DNA from: Campylobacter sp. RM16704
GTDB taxonomy: Bacteria; Campylobacterota; Campylobacteria; Campylobacterales; Campylobacteraceae
DNA: 64,000 bases
Direction of reading: 5' to 3'
Assembly: GCF_000816245.1 (NCBI RefSeq)
Contig: NZ_CP007769.1
Coordinates: forward strand, 962,464 to 1,026,463
The position numbers were made by a program, and so were the translations under genes. This document shows positions 1-8,072 of the stretch, in pieces; within the stretch, counting starts at the first letter, position 1; every line of letters begins with the position of its first letter. The notes under the pieces were generated by a model. It ran no database searches and was not told the origin of the DNA. It saw nothing but the letters and a program-made list of their open reading frames with translations.

Positions 1-392
1 AAAATTTGAATGGCCAGATAAGCTGCATTTACAGCTCCTGCCTTACCTATAGCCAAAGTTGCAACAGGAATTCCACTTGGCATTTGTACTGTAGAAAACA
101 ATGAATCCATACTAGATAAACTGCTTCCTGGCATAGGTATGCCCAATACAGGCTTTGTAGTGTGTGCTGCCACAACTCCTGCTAAATGTGCTGCCATACC
201 AGCTGCAGCTATAAAAACTTTAGCACCCTTATCTTCAGCTTCTTTTATATACTCTTGAGTTCTTTTAGGGCTTCTATGAGCTGAAGTTACTAAAATTTCA
301 TATTTTACTCCAAATTGTTCAAAAACTCCCAAAGCCTCTTTCACAACATCATAATCACTTTTGCTACCCATTAATATAGATACAAATTTCAC
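1..392 (-). CDS. purE: PurE, N5-carboxyaminoimidazole ribonucleotide mutase (3' end outside window)
   Basis: PurE rearranges N5-CAIR to CAIR in de novo purine synthesis in the cytosol. The visible 130 codons open with a GTG start and V/M-KFVSILMGSKSDYDV, which is the family's N-terminal nucleotide-binding segment. The part nearest the window edge encodes AIGKAGAVNAAYLAIQIL, close to the usual C-terminus, so only a few tens of residues are missing. The GTG start shares four bases (GTGA) with the stop codon of the upstream U32 gene, which implies translational coupling. It appears to be the third gene of a cheZ-U32-purE operon. Function is certain from motifs; the end lies outside the window. 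Confidence 0.93.
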   Translation of the reverse strand, partial: MKFVSILMGSKSDYDVVKEALGVFEQFGVKYEILVTSAHRSPKRTQEYIKEAEDKGAKVFIAAAGMAAHLAGVVAAHTTKPVLGIPMPGSSLSSMDSLFSTVQMPSGIPVATLAIGKAGAVNAAYLAIQI

Positions 393-1645
393 TCAACACT
401 CCTTCTTAAAAAGCTAAATTCTGGAAGCTTAAATGGCAAAATAATTTCATTTTCATTACCACTATGAATTTCATTAAATTCTTTATTATTTTTTGCTAAT
501 AATTGTTTAAAAACTATAAAATTTTTTCCATCTTTTTGATAAGTTAAACCTAATTTATTTTCCCCTAATTCTATATGAGAATTTACTGGCGTTAAAATTT
601 CATATTCTTTGTTTAATTGTATTTTACCTTTGCATTTAAAAAATTCACCATCTTCGCTTATTGCATGTACTTGATGAGTTCCCTCTTCTATGCTTGTATT
701 ATAGTTAATAGAATCATTTTTTTCATAAGCTCTTGAAACTAAATATCCATCTGTAAAACCTCGATTTTTTAAAGTATGAATTTCTTTTTCGTACTTAGTA
801 GCATCAAAAGCGTCGTTTAATACGTCATTCACTGCCATCTTATAAGTTCTTGTAGTTAATGCTACATAATATTCACTTTTAGTTCTTCCTTCTATTTTAA
901 AAGCGTGAATACAATTTTCTTGCATAATTTTTTGAATATAAGAACTTAAATTTAAATCTTTAGAATTAAATACATGGGTTCCATTTTCATTCTCTTCTAA
1001 TCTAAAAAGAGTATTAGTTTCTGGATTTTTAGCATAGAGTTCATAATTAAATCTACAGTCATTTGCACATGATCCACGATTGCTCATACGACCACTTTGC
1101 ACTGAACTTATCAAACACCTTCCAGAATATGCAAAACACATAGAACCATGAACAAAACTTTCAAGTTCTATATCACAATTATTTTTTATATCTTTGGCAT
1201 CTTTTAAACCTAATTCTCTTGCTATAACGACACGCTTTGCACCCATATCCTTATAAACTTGAGCATCTAAATAATTTAAAATATTAGCTTGGGTTGATAC
1301 ATGAAGATTGACTTCAGGTGCTAACTCTCTTACTAAGCGCATAACACCAACAGAAGCTACTATAAAAGCATTTGGTTTCATTTCTTTTAGTTTTAAAATA
1401 TGTTTTTTTAAATTTTCTATTTGGGAGCTAAAATGAAAACCATTAATTGTCACATAAATTTTCTTACCCTTTGCATGAGTATAATCAACAGCTTCCTGAA
1501 AAGTTTCATAATTAAAATCTCTAGCAGTTCTTGCTCTTAGTGAAAAATTGCTTACTCCGGCATAAATAGCATCAGCTCCATATGCTAGTGCTATCTTTAA
1601 TTTTATAAAATTGCCTGCAGGTGCAACTATTTCAGGAATAATCAT
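389..1645 (-). CDS. U32 family peptidase-like protein (TrhP/YegQ-like, probable tRNA hydroxylation factor)
   Basis: 418 residues. Residues 162-180 match the U32 signature (E-x-F-x2-G-S-M-C-x4-G-x-C-x-I-S), and four cysteines (C170, C177, C193, C197) are grouped in the pattern seen in U32 proteins that carry an Fe-S cluster. The start MIIPEIVAPAGNF is the usual beginning of the YegQ/TrhP branch, whose E. coli member takes part in 5-hydroxyuridine formation in tRNA; older annotations call the family collagenases. I infer a tRNA-modifying rather than proteolytic role. It overlaps the CheZ-like gene upstream by 4 bp (1642-1645) and purE downstream by 4 bp, so the three genes are probably co-translated. 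Confidence 0.85.
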   Translation of the reverse strand: MIIPEIVAPAGNFIKLKIALAYGADAIYAGVSNFSLRARTARDFNYETFQEAVDYTHAKGKKIYVTINGFHFSSQIENLKKHILKLKEMKPNAFIVASVGVMRLVRELAPEVNLHVSTQANILNYLDAQVYKDMGAKRVVIARELGLKDAKDIKNNCDIELESFVHGSMCFAYSGRCLISSVQSGRMSNRGSCANDCRFNYELYAKNPETNTLFRLEENENGTHVFNSKDLNLSSYIQKIMQENCIHAFKIEGRTKSEYYVALTTRTYKMAVNDVLNDAFDATKYEKEIHTLKNRGFTDGYLVSRAYEKNDSINYNTSIEEGTHQVHAISEDGEFFKCKGKIQLNKEYEILTPVNSHIELGENKLGLTYQKDGKNFIVFKQLLAKNNKEFNEIHSGNENEIILPFKLPEFSFLRRSVE

Positions 1646-2349
1646 TTTTTTCCTAAACTAGCAATTAAAGCCTCAATGTCATCATTACTTACAACATCTG
1701 CAGTCGTATCACCCTCAATATGTACAGCAGAACCAACACGTTTTTCATCATCAATTTTACCCTCAAACAAGCTACTCATATATCTACTTAAAGCTCTCAT
1801 TACATTGATAACACGCTCAATTTTTTGACGATGTATATCTTGATATTGCATTGCATCCATTGCCATCATAACCTCATCTTGACCAGTTTGCAAACAACCT
1901 GTAATATCATCTATAATATTTTTAGCATTATTATTAACCTCAATAGCTTCCTTAAAACTTTTTACATTAGGAAATTTTAAATTTAATTTTTCAAAAATCT
2001 CAATATTTTTATTTAACGCATCACTAATAACACAAAGCTCATTTTCAGAATTTGCAAAAAAATCATTGATAGATTCTAATTTTTCCATCATTTCTGTTGC
2101 TTTAATCTCACTATCCCTTGTTACATCATCAAGTTGATGTACAACTTTATGTTCTTTGCTAGGTGGTGGTGGTGGCCAAGCCATATCAGCTCTTGCCTTA
2201 TAATCTCCGTTAATCATGCCATTAACAATTTGCTTATTTCTTTCTTCATCTTCATAGTCTGTTTCGGGTTTTACTTCGGTCTCTTCTGCACCATCAAGAT
2301 CTAAATCTTCAGTACTATTCATCAAAGCATCTAATTCTTCTTGAGTCAT
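1642..2349 (-). CDS. cheZ: CheZ-like chemotaxis phosphatase (remote CheZ)
   Basis: 235 residues. CheZ dephosphorylates CheY-P and so resets the flagellar motor signal. The catalytic stretch is visible at residues 166-175 (AMQYQDIHRQ): Asp171 and Gln175 keep the D-x3-Q spacing of E. coli CheZ Asp143/Gln147. Acidic and helical segments precede it, with a run of five prolines at 59-63. The last 13 residues (DDIEALIASLGKK) resemble the CheY-binding tail of CheZ, and the first residues (MTQEELDALMNS) resemble the CheY-binding peptide of FliM. C. jejuni and H. pylori have a recognised divergent CheZ of this type next to the same U32 gene. ATG follows AAGG by about 7 bases. Confidence 0.85.
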   Translation of the reverse strand: MTQEELDALMNSTEDLDLDGAEETEVKPETDYEDEERNKQIVNGMINGDYKARADMAWPPPPPSKEHKVVHQLDDVTRDSEIKATEMMEKLESINDFFANSENELCVISDALNKNIEIFEKLNLKFPNVKSFKEAIEVNNNAKNIIDDITGCLQTGQDEVMMAMDAMQYQDIHRQKIERVINVMRALSRYMSSLFEGKIDDEKRVGSAVHIEGDTTADVVSNDDIEALIASLGKK

Positions 2350-2384
2350 TGTTACACCTTTTTAATTATAAAAACTAATTGAAG

Positions 2385-2390
2385 ATTATA
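2385..2390 (-). promoter_or_regulatory. candidate -10 box of the cheZ-U32-purE operon
   Basis: TATAAT on the minus strand about 36 bases before the cheZ start, preceded by T-rich sequence as is usual for Campylobacter sigma-70 promoters. A second TATAAT lies at 2365-2370 but would leave almost no leader. No -35 box is expected or seen. Confidence 0.45.
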
Positions 2391-2508
2391 TTACAAAAAA
2401 ATATAATTCAAAATTAATTTTATAAAATAAATTGCGTTTTTTATATAAAAATATATTTTTATATTTGATTATAAAAAATATATTAATTTAAACTTAATTT
2501 AAAAAAAA

Positions 2509-2514
2509 TATAAT
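2509..2514 (+). promoter_or_regulatory. candidate -10 box of glnA
   Basis: TATAAT on the plus strand 49 bases before the glnA ATG, in a very A/T-rich stretch. A good ribosome site (AAGGA, 2551-2555) follows. The divergent 213-bp gap 2350-2562 holds this promoter and that of cheZ and nothing else I can recognise. Confidence 0.5.
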
Positions 2515-2562
2515 ACAATCATAAATATGTAAAATATTTTGGTTTAATTAAAGGAAAATAAA

Positions 2563-3993
2563 ATGGGTAAATTTGTAAATAGTGTAGATGAATTTTTTAG
2601 CTATACTCAAGAGCATGAAGTAATGTTTGTTGATTTTAGATTTACTGATATGATAGGCACTTGGCATCACATCACTTATAATATAAAGGCAATTGACAAC
2701 AAAACATTTGAAAATGGAATTCCTTTTGATGCAAGTTCTTTACATGGATGGCAACCTATAGAGAAATCAGATATGATTTTAAAACCTGATGTTGAAAGTG
2801 CTTTTTTGGATCCTTTTACAGCTGATCCTACTATAATAGTAATTTGCGATGTTTATGATATTTATAAAGAACAAATGTATGAAAAATGTCCAAGAAGTAT
2901 TGCAAAAAAAGCTATGGAATATTTAGCTAAAAGCAATATAGCAGACACTGCTTATTTTGGTCCTGAAAACGAATTTTTTATCTTTGATAATGTAAAGATA
3001 GTTGATTCATCAAATTGTTCTAAATATGAAGTAGATACAGAAGAAGGTGAATGGAATGATGATAAAGATTTTTTAGATAGTTATAATAGTGGTCATCGTC
3101 CTAGAAATAAAGGTGGATATTTTCCTGTAAGTCCTATTGATTCTAGTGTGGATATTAGAGCTGAAATGGTACAAGTTTTAGAAAGAGTCGGTTTAAAAAC
3201 TTTTGTTCATCATCACGAAGTAGCACAAGGTCAAGCTGAAATTGGAGTTGAATTTGGAAATTTGGTTGAAGCGGCTGATAATGTTCAAATTTATAAATAT
3301 GTAGTAAAAATGGTAGCTCACTTAAATGGTAAAACAGCAACCTTTATGCCAAAACCACTCTATGGAGACAATGGAAGTGGTATGCATGTACATATGAGTC
3401 TTTGGAAAGATGGGGTTAATTTATTTTATGATAAAGAAGGCTATGGAAAACTAAGCGAATGCGCAATTAATTATATCGGAGGAATTTTAGGAAACGCTAG
3501 AAGTGTAGCTGCTTTTACCAATCCGAGTTCAAATTCTTACAAAAGAATAGTTCCAGGTTTTGAAGCACCTTGTATATTGACTTATTCTTGTCAAAATCGC
3601 TCCGCAAGTTGTCGTGTACCTTATGGTATTAATGAAAAAAGTGCAAGAGTTGAAATAAGATTTCCTGATAGTACTTCTAATCCATATTTAGCTTTTGTAA
3701 GTTTATTAATGGCAGGGCTTGATGGTGTTAAGAATAAAACAAAACCTGTAGGTCCAATGGATGAAAATTTATTTGCCCTAACTTTAGATGAAATTAGAGA
3801 GAAAGGTATAGAACAATTACCTCATACCTTAAGAGGATCTTTAGAAGCACTTATTAGAAAAAATACTTTCTTAAAACCTGTAATGAGCGATGTATTTATT
3901 GATGATTATCAACATATGAAATTTGAAACTCAAGTTTGGCCTGTAGAAGCTAGACCGACTGCATATGAGTTTAAAACTTGCTATTCTTGCTAA
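2563..3993 (+). CDS. glnA: GlnA, type I glutamine synthetase
   Basis: 476 residues. It makes glutamine from glutamate, ammonia and ATP in the cytosol. Visible motifs in order are FDASSLHGW (55-63), the metal-binding GPENEFFIF (133-141), the ATP loop [14 protein letters not shown] (264-277) and [13 protein letters not shown] (324-336). Type I-beta enzymes are adenylylated on Tyr in NLYDL; here the segment reads NLFAL (402-406) with Phe404, so the modifiable Tyr is missing. I recall the same loss in H. pylori GlnA. It stands alone between two divergent or convergent operons, and the AAGGA ribosome site 8 bases before ATG fixes the start. Confidence 0.97.
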   Translation: MGKFVNSVDEFFSYTQEHEVMFVDFRFTDMIGTWHHITYNIKAIDNKTFENGIPFDASSLHGWQPIEKSDMILKPDVESAFLDPFTADPTIIVICDVYDIYKEQMYEKCPRSIAKKAMEYLAKSNIADTAYFGPENEFFIFDNVKIVDSSNCSKYEVDTEEGEWNDDKDFLDSYNSGHRPRNKGGYFPVSPIDSSVDIRAEMVQVLERVGLKTFVHHHEVAQGQAEIGVEFGNLVEAADNVQIYKYVVKMVAHLNGKTATFMPKPLYGDNGSGMHVHMSLWKDGVNLFYDKEGYGKLSECAINYIGGILGNARSVAAFTNPSSNSYKRIVPGFEAPCILTYSCQNRSASCRVPYGINEKSARVEIRFPDSTSNPYLAFVSLLMAGLDGVKNKTKPVGPMDENLFALTLDEIREKGIEQLPHTLRGSLEALIRKNTFLKPVMSDVFIDDYQHMKFETQVWPVEARPTAYEFKTCYSC

Positions 3994-4023
3994 TTTTTGA
4001 TGCCTAAAATGGCATCGAAAATT
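3992..4023. terminator. hairpin between convergent glnA and purU
   Basis: Inverted repeat with arms 3992-4004 and 4011-4023 around a 6-base loop (taaaat); the GC part is GATGCC/GGCATC and the A/T extension pairs with one wobble. It lies exactly between two convergent stop codons. No clear U-tract follows the stem on either strand, so termination is inferred from position. Confidence 0.5.
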
Positions 4024-4849
4024 AAAATACTATTGTTTTATTTTCATGTATAAAAATCCTATCATCAAACACTAAATCCAAAGCTTTAGAAAAAACATTT
4101 TTTTCTACATTACGTCCTGCTTGTTGCATAGCTTGCCAAGAATACTCATGAGTAACCGGTATAACATCTTGAGTAATGATTGGACCTTCATCTAAATTAT
4201 TATTTACAAAATGTGCTGTTGCACCTATGATTTTAACACCTCTTTCATAGGCTTGTTTATAAGGATTAGCTCCTATAAATGCAGGTAAAAAAGAATGATG
4301 GATATTAATAATCTTTCCCTCAAAATGTTCTACAAAAGATGGAGATAATATTCTCATATATTTTGCTAAAACAATATAATCAAATTCATATTGTTTTAAA
4401 CACTCTAGCATTTTTTCTTCATGCTCTTGTCTACTTAAATCTTGCGCTAAAATAGTATGAAAAGGTATATTAAATTTATCCACCAAAGGTTTTAACACAT
4501 CGTAATTTGCAATTACTGCTTTAATACTAGCATTAAATTCTCCGCTAAATTGACGAATAAGCAATTCACCTAAACAATGTGTTTCTTTGGTTGCTAAAAC
4601 AATAATATTTTTTTTTCTTTTTTGTGTAATTTCTATTTGAGCATTATCAGGAAGCATAGCCTCAAGCGTTCCTTTAAAAGCTTTTATATCAAGCTCTCCT
4701 TCTAAATGCGCTCTAAAGAAAAAACGATTTTCACCAACAAATTCATCATTTTTTATAATATTTATTCTATATTTAAAAATAACATCTGAAATTCTATAAA
4801 TCAAACCTTTTTCATCACTACTTGATATTTTTAAAATATATTCATTCAT
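4022..4849 (-). CDS. purU: PurU, formyltetrahydrofolate deformylase
   Basis: 275 residues, the usual length. An N-terminal ACT domain (about 1-80, starting YILKISSSDEKGLIYRISD) precedes a formyltransferase-fold hydrolase domain. The active-site triad of the family is visible: Asn182 and His184 in NIHHSFLP and Asp220 in NNNLDEGP. It hydrolyses 10-formyl-THF to formate and THF, balancing one-carbon pools and feeding formate to purine synthesis. The ATG overlaps the stop of cca by 4 bp (ATGA, 4846-4849), so it ends a cca-containing operon. Confidence 0.95.
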   Translation of the reverse strand: MNEYILKISSSDEKGLIYRISDVIFKYRINIIKNDEFVGENRFFFRAHLEGELDIKAFKGTLEAMLPDNAQIEITQKRKKNIIVLATKETHCLGELLIRQFSGEFNASIKAVIANYDVLKPLVDKFNIPFHTILAQDLSRQEHEEKMLECLKQYEFDYIVLAKYMRILSPSFVEHFEGKIINIHHSFLPAFIGANPYKQAYERGVKIIGATAHFVNNNLDEGPIITQDVIPVTHEYSWQAMQQAGRNVEKNVFSKALDLVFDDRIFIHENKTIVF

Positions 4850-5955
4850 TTTTTATCCTTTATATAGTTTTTTAATTCTTGTAGTTTTCTTTTTTCAAGT
4901 TCTTTTCCAAGCTCTTTTCCACTAAATCCTTCCTTTAATAAATCATTTGCACTAATTTTACTTTCAAAAGCATGATGATATAAATTTAATTTTTTTGCTT
5001 GTATGATACGCTCATCACTCCAAAGCCCAAGCCATTTGCAAAGTGATTTTTTTAAAGCAATTTTAGCCAAATTAAAATCATCAATTTTGCCTAAAATAAA
5101 TTCTTGATCACATTTTTTTAAAAGCTCTTTTTTTAATTTCATTTTTTTAAAAAAATAATCTTTATCTATATGAAAAAAATTCAAATATAAATATAAAAAC
5201 AAAGCCTCATCTTTAATAAATTCTTGACTTTGCTTTAAAAGATTTTCAAATTCAATACTTTGCGTTTTATGAAAAAAAATTTTTTCTTCCAAATTTAGAA
5301 TTTTGAAATATTCATATGCTTTATCAAGCCTTGATGTTTTAAAAATCTTATAAAGCTCATTATTAATACGTTCTTTAGACAAATCACTTATGTCCATAGC
5401 TTGCATTAATTTTAAACTTTCTTTTGCAATTATTAAATCAAACCTACACGCAAAAGAAATCGCACGAAGAACTCTTAAACTATCTTCAATAAAACTTTTA
5501 TCATCAATATGTCTTATAGTTTTTGCTTTTAAATCTTTTAAGCCGTTAAAAAAATCTAAAAATGCAAAATCAAAAATATTCATCATTAAAGCATTAATGG
5601 TAAAATCTCTTCTTCTAGCACCCTCTTGCTCATCATTACAAATTTTAACTTCAAAACCTTTATGGCCTTTAGAAATTTTATTTTCATAGCGTGCTAATGC
5701 TAAATCAAATTTTTTATATTTATATACAAAAAAGCTTTTTCCCGCCCCACTTGCTCCAAGCTTTTTCATAAGTTCATCAAAAAGTTCTGGATGTACATCA
5801 TATATTTCTATATCATAATCATCACTTGTTAAATTTAAAAAAGAATTTCTTACACACCCACCTACCAAATAAGCTCTTTGAGTGTAAGGTTTAAGTATAT
5901 TTTTAATCCTTAAAAAATCTTGATCATTTCTTAAGTCTGTCTTCAATCTTTGCAA
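4846..5955 (-). CDS. cca: CCA tRNA nucleotidyltransferase / poly(A) polymerase family
   Basis: 369 residues of the class II nucleotidyltransferase family, which builds or repairs the 3' CCA of tRNA. Motifs: GGCVRN (32-37), the metal-binding D-x-D in DDYDIE (about 46-48), the RRDFTIN nucleotide-selecting segment (115-121) and the DSLRVLRA helix. The C-terminal half is helical and lysine-rich. The start overlaps the end of the ciaD homologue by 32 bp; no better internal ATG exists before the first conserved motif. It lies between the ciaD homologue and purU in one minus-strand operon. Confidence 0.92.
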   Translation of the reverse strand: MQRLKTDLRNDQDFLRIKNILKPYTQRAYLVGGCVRNSFLNLTSDDYDIEIYDVHPELFDELMKKLGASGAGKSFFVYKYKKFDLALARYENKISKGHKGFEVKICNDEQEGARRRDFTINALMMNIFDFAFLDFFNGLKDLKAKTIRHIDDKSFIEDSLRVLRAISFACRFDLIIAKESLKLMQAMDISDLSKERINNELYKIFKTSRLDKAYEYFKILNLEEKIFFHKTQSIEFENLLKQSQEFIKDEALFLYLYLNFFHIDKDYFFKKMKLKKELLKKCDQEFILGKIDDFNLAKIALKKSLCKWLGLWSDERIIQAKKLNLYHHAFESKISANDLLKEGFSGKELGKELEKRKLQELKNYIKDKK

Positions 5956-6337
5956 GTAAAAACTCTAAAAAAGTAATAGTTATATCTAATCTCTTATCTA
6001 AATGTTCATCTTTGGTATTTTTTAAACCTTCAAATAATACCAAAATACGCTCTCTAATATTTTTTAAAAAAAATTCTTCGTTATTTTGTAAATTTTCTTC
6101 AATACTTTCTGTTTTTATATCTATAGCAGGTTGTTTCTTTTCTTCAGCTTTCTCTTCTATACTGCTAATTTCTTGCGTTAACCCTTGTGCTACCTTATCT
6201 ATTTTTTCTTTTATTTTTTTTTCTTGCATTATTTCCTCTACCATAGGAGCAAATTCTTCATTTTTATTTTTTTTATTATTATCTAATTCTGAATTGACTT
6301 CACTTATAGCCATTTTTGCTAAATCTTCAATATTCAT
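5924..6337 (-). CDS. ciaD: CiaD homologue (putative secreted invasion effector)
   Basis: About 137 residues, acidic, lysine/glutamate-rich and largely helical, with no membrane segment or signal peptide. Position and character match Cj0788 (CiaD) of C. jejuni, reported as a flagellar-export-dependent effector with a MAP-kinase docking motif. Here KKQPAIDI (residues 67-74 counted from this start) fits the basic-x-hydrophobic-x-hydrophobic docking consensus. I chose ATG 6337 because it makes an ATGA overlap with the gene before it; a GTG at 6352 would add five residues but has a poorer ribosome site. Homology is inferred from synteny and composition, and whether it is an effector in this species is unknown. 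Confidence 0.7.
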   Translation of the reverse strand: MNIEDLAKMAISEVNSELDNNKKNKNEEFAPMVEEIMQEKKIKEKIDKVAQGLTQEISSIEEKAEEKKQPAIDIKTESIEENLQNNEEFFLKNIRERILVLFEGLKNTKDEHLDKRLDITITFLEFLLAKIEDRLKK

Positions 6338-6579
6338 AATTTTATTAACCACCTTTTAAATTCATTAATTTCTTCTTCACTTTTCATATTAACAAAAAAG
6401 TCAAGCATTTCATAATTCAAATCCTCGTGATTCGAACGTAAGCCGCTTAAACGCCTTATAGCATCAATAGCATTTTTATTTTGAGGATCTTGTTGTAAAA
6501 TATTTTTATAAATCTCTAAAGCTTCGTTTTTTAAACCTTGTGCCTCGTATATAGAAGCCTCTGTTACTGTATATCGCAT
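6334..6579 (-). CDS. small TPR-like protein of unknown function (Cj0787-like)
   Basis: 81 residues. Residues 4-45 (TVTEASIYEAQGLKNEALEI...) form one tetratricopeptide-like helical hairpin with the usual A/G/A small-residue pattern, followed by an acidic C-terminus ending KRWLIKL. It is the first gene of the operon leading into the ciaD homologue, sharing the ATGA overlap. A single TPR suggests a protein-protein contact role such as a chaperone or adaptor. I do not recognise a function; a link to the ciaD product is only suggested by the overlap. Confidence 0.75.
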   Translation of the reverse strand: MRYTVTEASIYEAQGLKNEALEIYKNILQQDPQNKNAIDAIRRLSGLRSNHEDLNYEMLDFFVNMKSEEEINEFKRWLIKL

Positions 6580-6645
6580 TATAAACTCACAAAAAATAAA
6601 ATCTTCGAAATTTTAACAAAAAAGGCTTTAATTTATTTTTAATTT

Positions 6646-7818
6646 TTATTTAATCACAGGAGCTTTATAAGCTAAAAAAACAAAAATATTTAATATTATA
6701 GCTATTGCAATAAGCATAACAAACCCTAAAATAAAATTATCAAATTTATCATGAAGCATACCTATAATCCAAGGCGCTTGAGCTGCTATTAGATATCCTA
6801 TACCTTGTGACATAGCAGAAAGTTTTGCCGCTATAGTAGAATTTGAACTTTTTATAGCAATAAACAGCAAAGATACAGTAAAAACACCACTAGAAGCACA
6901 ACCCAAAAAAATAGAATCCAAAAGCAATATTACTTTTGTTTCGCAAATAAAAATTATAATAAAACTTAAAATATACATAAAACCCAATACTACTATAACA
7001 AAACTTTTAGCGTGACTTCTAAGTTTTCCTAAAATTATAGGTAAAAAAAAGGCTATAGGCATACCTATAATTTGCGACAATAATAAAACATTAGAGCCAA
7101 AATCAACACCGAAACCTTTTTCACTAATCATTACACTAAGCCAAGCAAAAAGACTATAAGATAAGAAACTTTGCAATCCCATTACTATTGTAACTTTCCA
7201 AGCTGTTAAATTTAAAAAAATATTCATCTTATTAATACTTTTCTTTTTAGTGCGTAATAACCTTTTATTTTTCAAATGAGGAAGATAAAAAATTAGAGCA
7301 ACTAAAGCTAAAATAACCCAAAAAAACATTGCTTCAGGTACACTAAAACTTTTAAGTAAAGGTAAAGACAAAGCCACACCAATAATAGAAGATAAACCTA
7401 AAATAGAACCGTATAAACCCATTATTTTATAAGTATTTTTTGAAAATTTTTCTTTCACAAAAGAAGGCAATAATACATTAGCAATAGCAATACCTCCACC
7501 AATTAAAAAAACACCTGAAAATAAGCCTATACTACCTCCATAACTTCTAATAAATTCTCCAACAATAATTAAAACTAAAGCAAAAAACAAAGCTTTAATT
7601 TGTGAAAAATATGCTACAAAAAAAGAAATAAGTCCAAATGCTATCAAAGGTAAAGTTGTAAGCATACCTGCTAAAGTAGAATTGATTTTATAATATTCTT
7701 GGATATATTCAATCATAGGTCCTATAGAAGTTATTGGTGCTCTTAAATTTAGAGCAAAAGCAATAACAACTAAAATATTAATCCAAAAGAATTTTTTATA
7801 TGATATTTGAGTGTACAT
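6646..7818 (-). CDS. MFS transporter, CynX/NimT-type
   Basis: 390 residues with about 12 hydrophobic segments. The opening RAPITSIGPMIEYIQ and the first loop resemble the CynX/NimT (cyanate/nitroimidazole) branch of the major facilitator superfamily. The substrate cannot be told from the sequence. The ATG lies one base after the stop codon of the 55-residue membrane protein upstream, so the two are likely co-transcribed. No regulator gene lies nearby. Confidence 0.85.
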   Translation of the reverse strand: MYTQISYKKFFWINILVVIAFALNLRAPITSIGPMIEYIQEYYKINSTLAGMLTTLPLIAFGLISFFVAYFSQIKALFFALVLIIVGEFIRSYGGSIGLFSGVFLIGGGIAIANVLLPSFVKEKFSKNTYKIMGLYGSILGLSSIIGVALSLPLLKSFSVPEAMFFWVILALVALIFYLPHLKNKRLLRTKKKSINKMNIFLNLTAWKVTIVMGLQSFLSYSLFAWLSVMISEKGFGVDFGSNVLLLSQIIGMPIAFFLPIILGKLRSHAKSFVIVVLGFMYILSFIIIFICETKVILLLDSIFLGCASSGVFTVSLLFIAIKSSNSTIAAKLSAMSQGIGYLIAAQAPWIIGMLHDKFDNFILGFVMLIAIAIILNIFVFLAYKAPVIK

Positions 7819-7819
7819 A

Positions 7820-7987
7820 TTATTTTTGATTTAAAATTTTTTCAAGATATTTTTGCTTATCGTGTTCAGTATTTTTTTGTTCTATTTGTTTTTGAGTTTT
7901 TATTACTTCATTTTCTTTAGAATAATAAAAATAATCAAAAATAAAAATAGAAAATATAAATAAAACCAAAGGGATTAAAAAAACCAT
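7820..7987 (-). CDS. 55-residue single-pass membrane protein, unknown
   Basis: A short open frame starting MVFLIPLVLFIFSIFIFDYF and ending LEKILNQK, directly before the MFS gene (one base between stop and next ATG). Residues 1-21 form a hydrophobic helix; the rest is charged and helical (about 34 residues, rich in K, E and Q). The ribosome site is weak (AAAAGA), which lowers certainty. The frame is open further upstream with no ATG or GTG but with a plausible basic segment, so a rare start there is possible. The tight junction with the transporter supports a real gene. No family recognised. Confidence 0.55.
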   Translation of the reverse strand: MVFLIPLVLFIFSIFIFDYFYYSKENEVIKTQKQIEQKNTEHDKQKYLEKILNQK

Positions 7988-8047
7988 ATCTAATCTTTTA
8001 AAAATAATCTTTACACCAAAACTTAATTTTTTATAATTTATACAATT

Positions 8048-8072
8048 AAAACGCTAATTATTTTAGCGTTTT
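8048..8072 (-). terminator. terminator of the flgG2-flgG operon
   Basis: Perfect 10-bp stem AAAACGCTAA / TTAGCGTTTT with a 5-base loop. The stem begins inside the last codons of flgG (its TAA is in the stem) and, read on the minus strand, ends in TTTT. A standard intrinsic terminator. Confidence 0.8.

Noticed and set aside
3155-3340. Minus-strand open frame inside glnA and many similar ones across the window
   Set aside because: They lie opposite or out of frame to well-conserved genes and show no ribosome site or family similarity; A/T-rich codon use makes such shadows common.
6338-6352. GTG start of the ciaD homologue at 6352
   Set aside because: ATG 6337 gives a 4-bp overlap with the preceding gene and lies downstream of AAGGTGG; the GTG has no better site. 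Not fully excluded.
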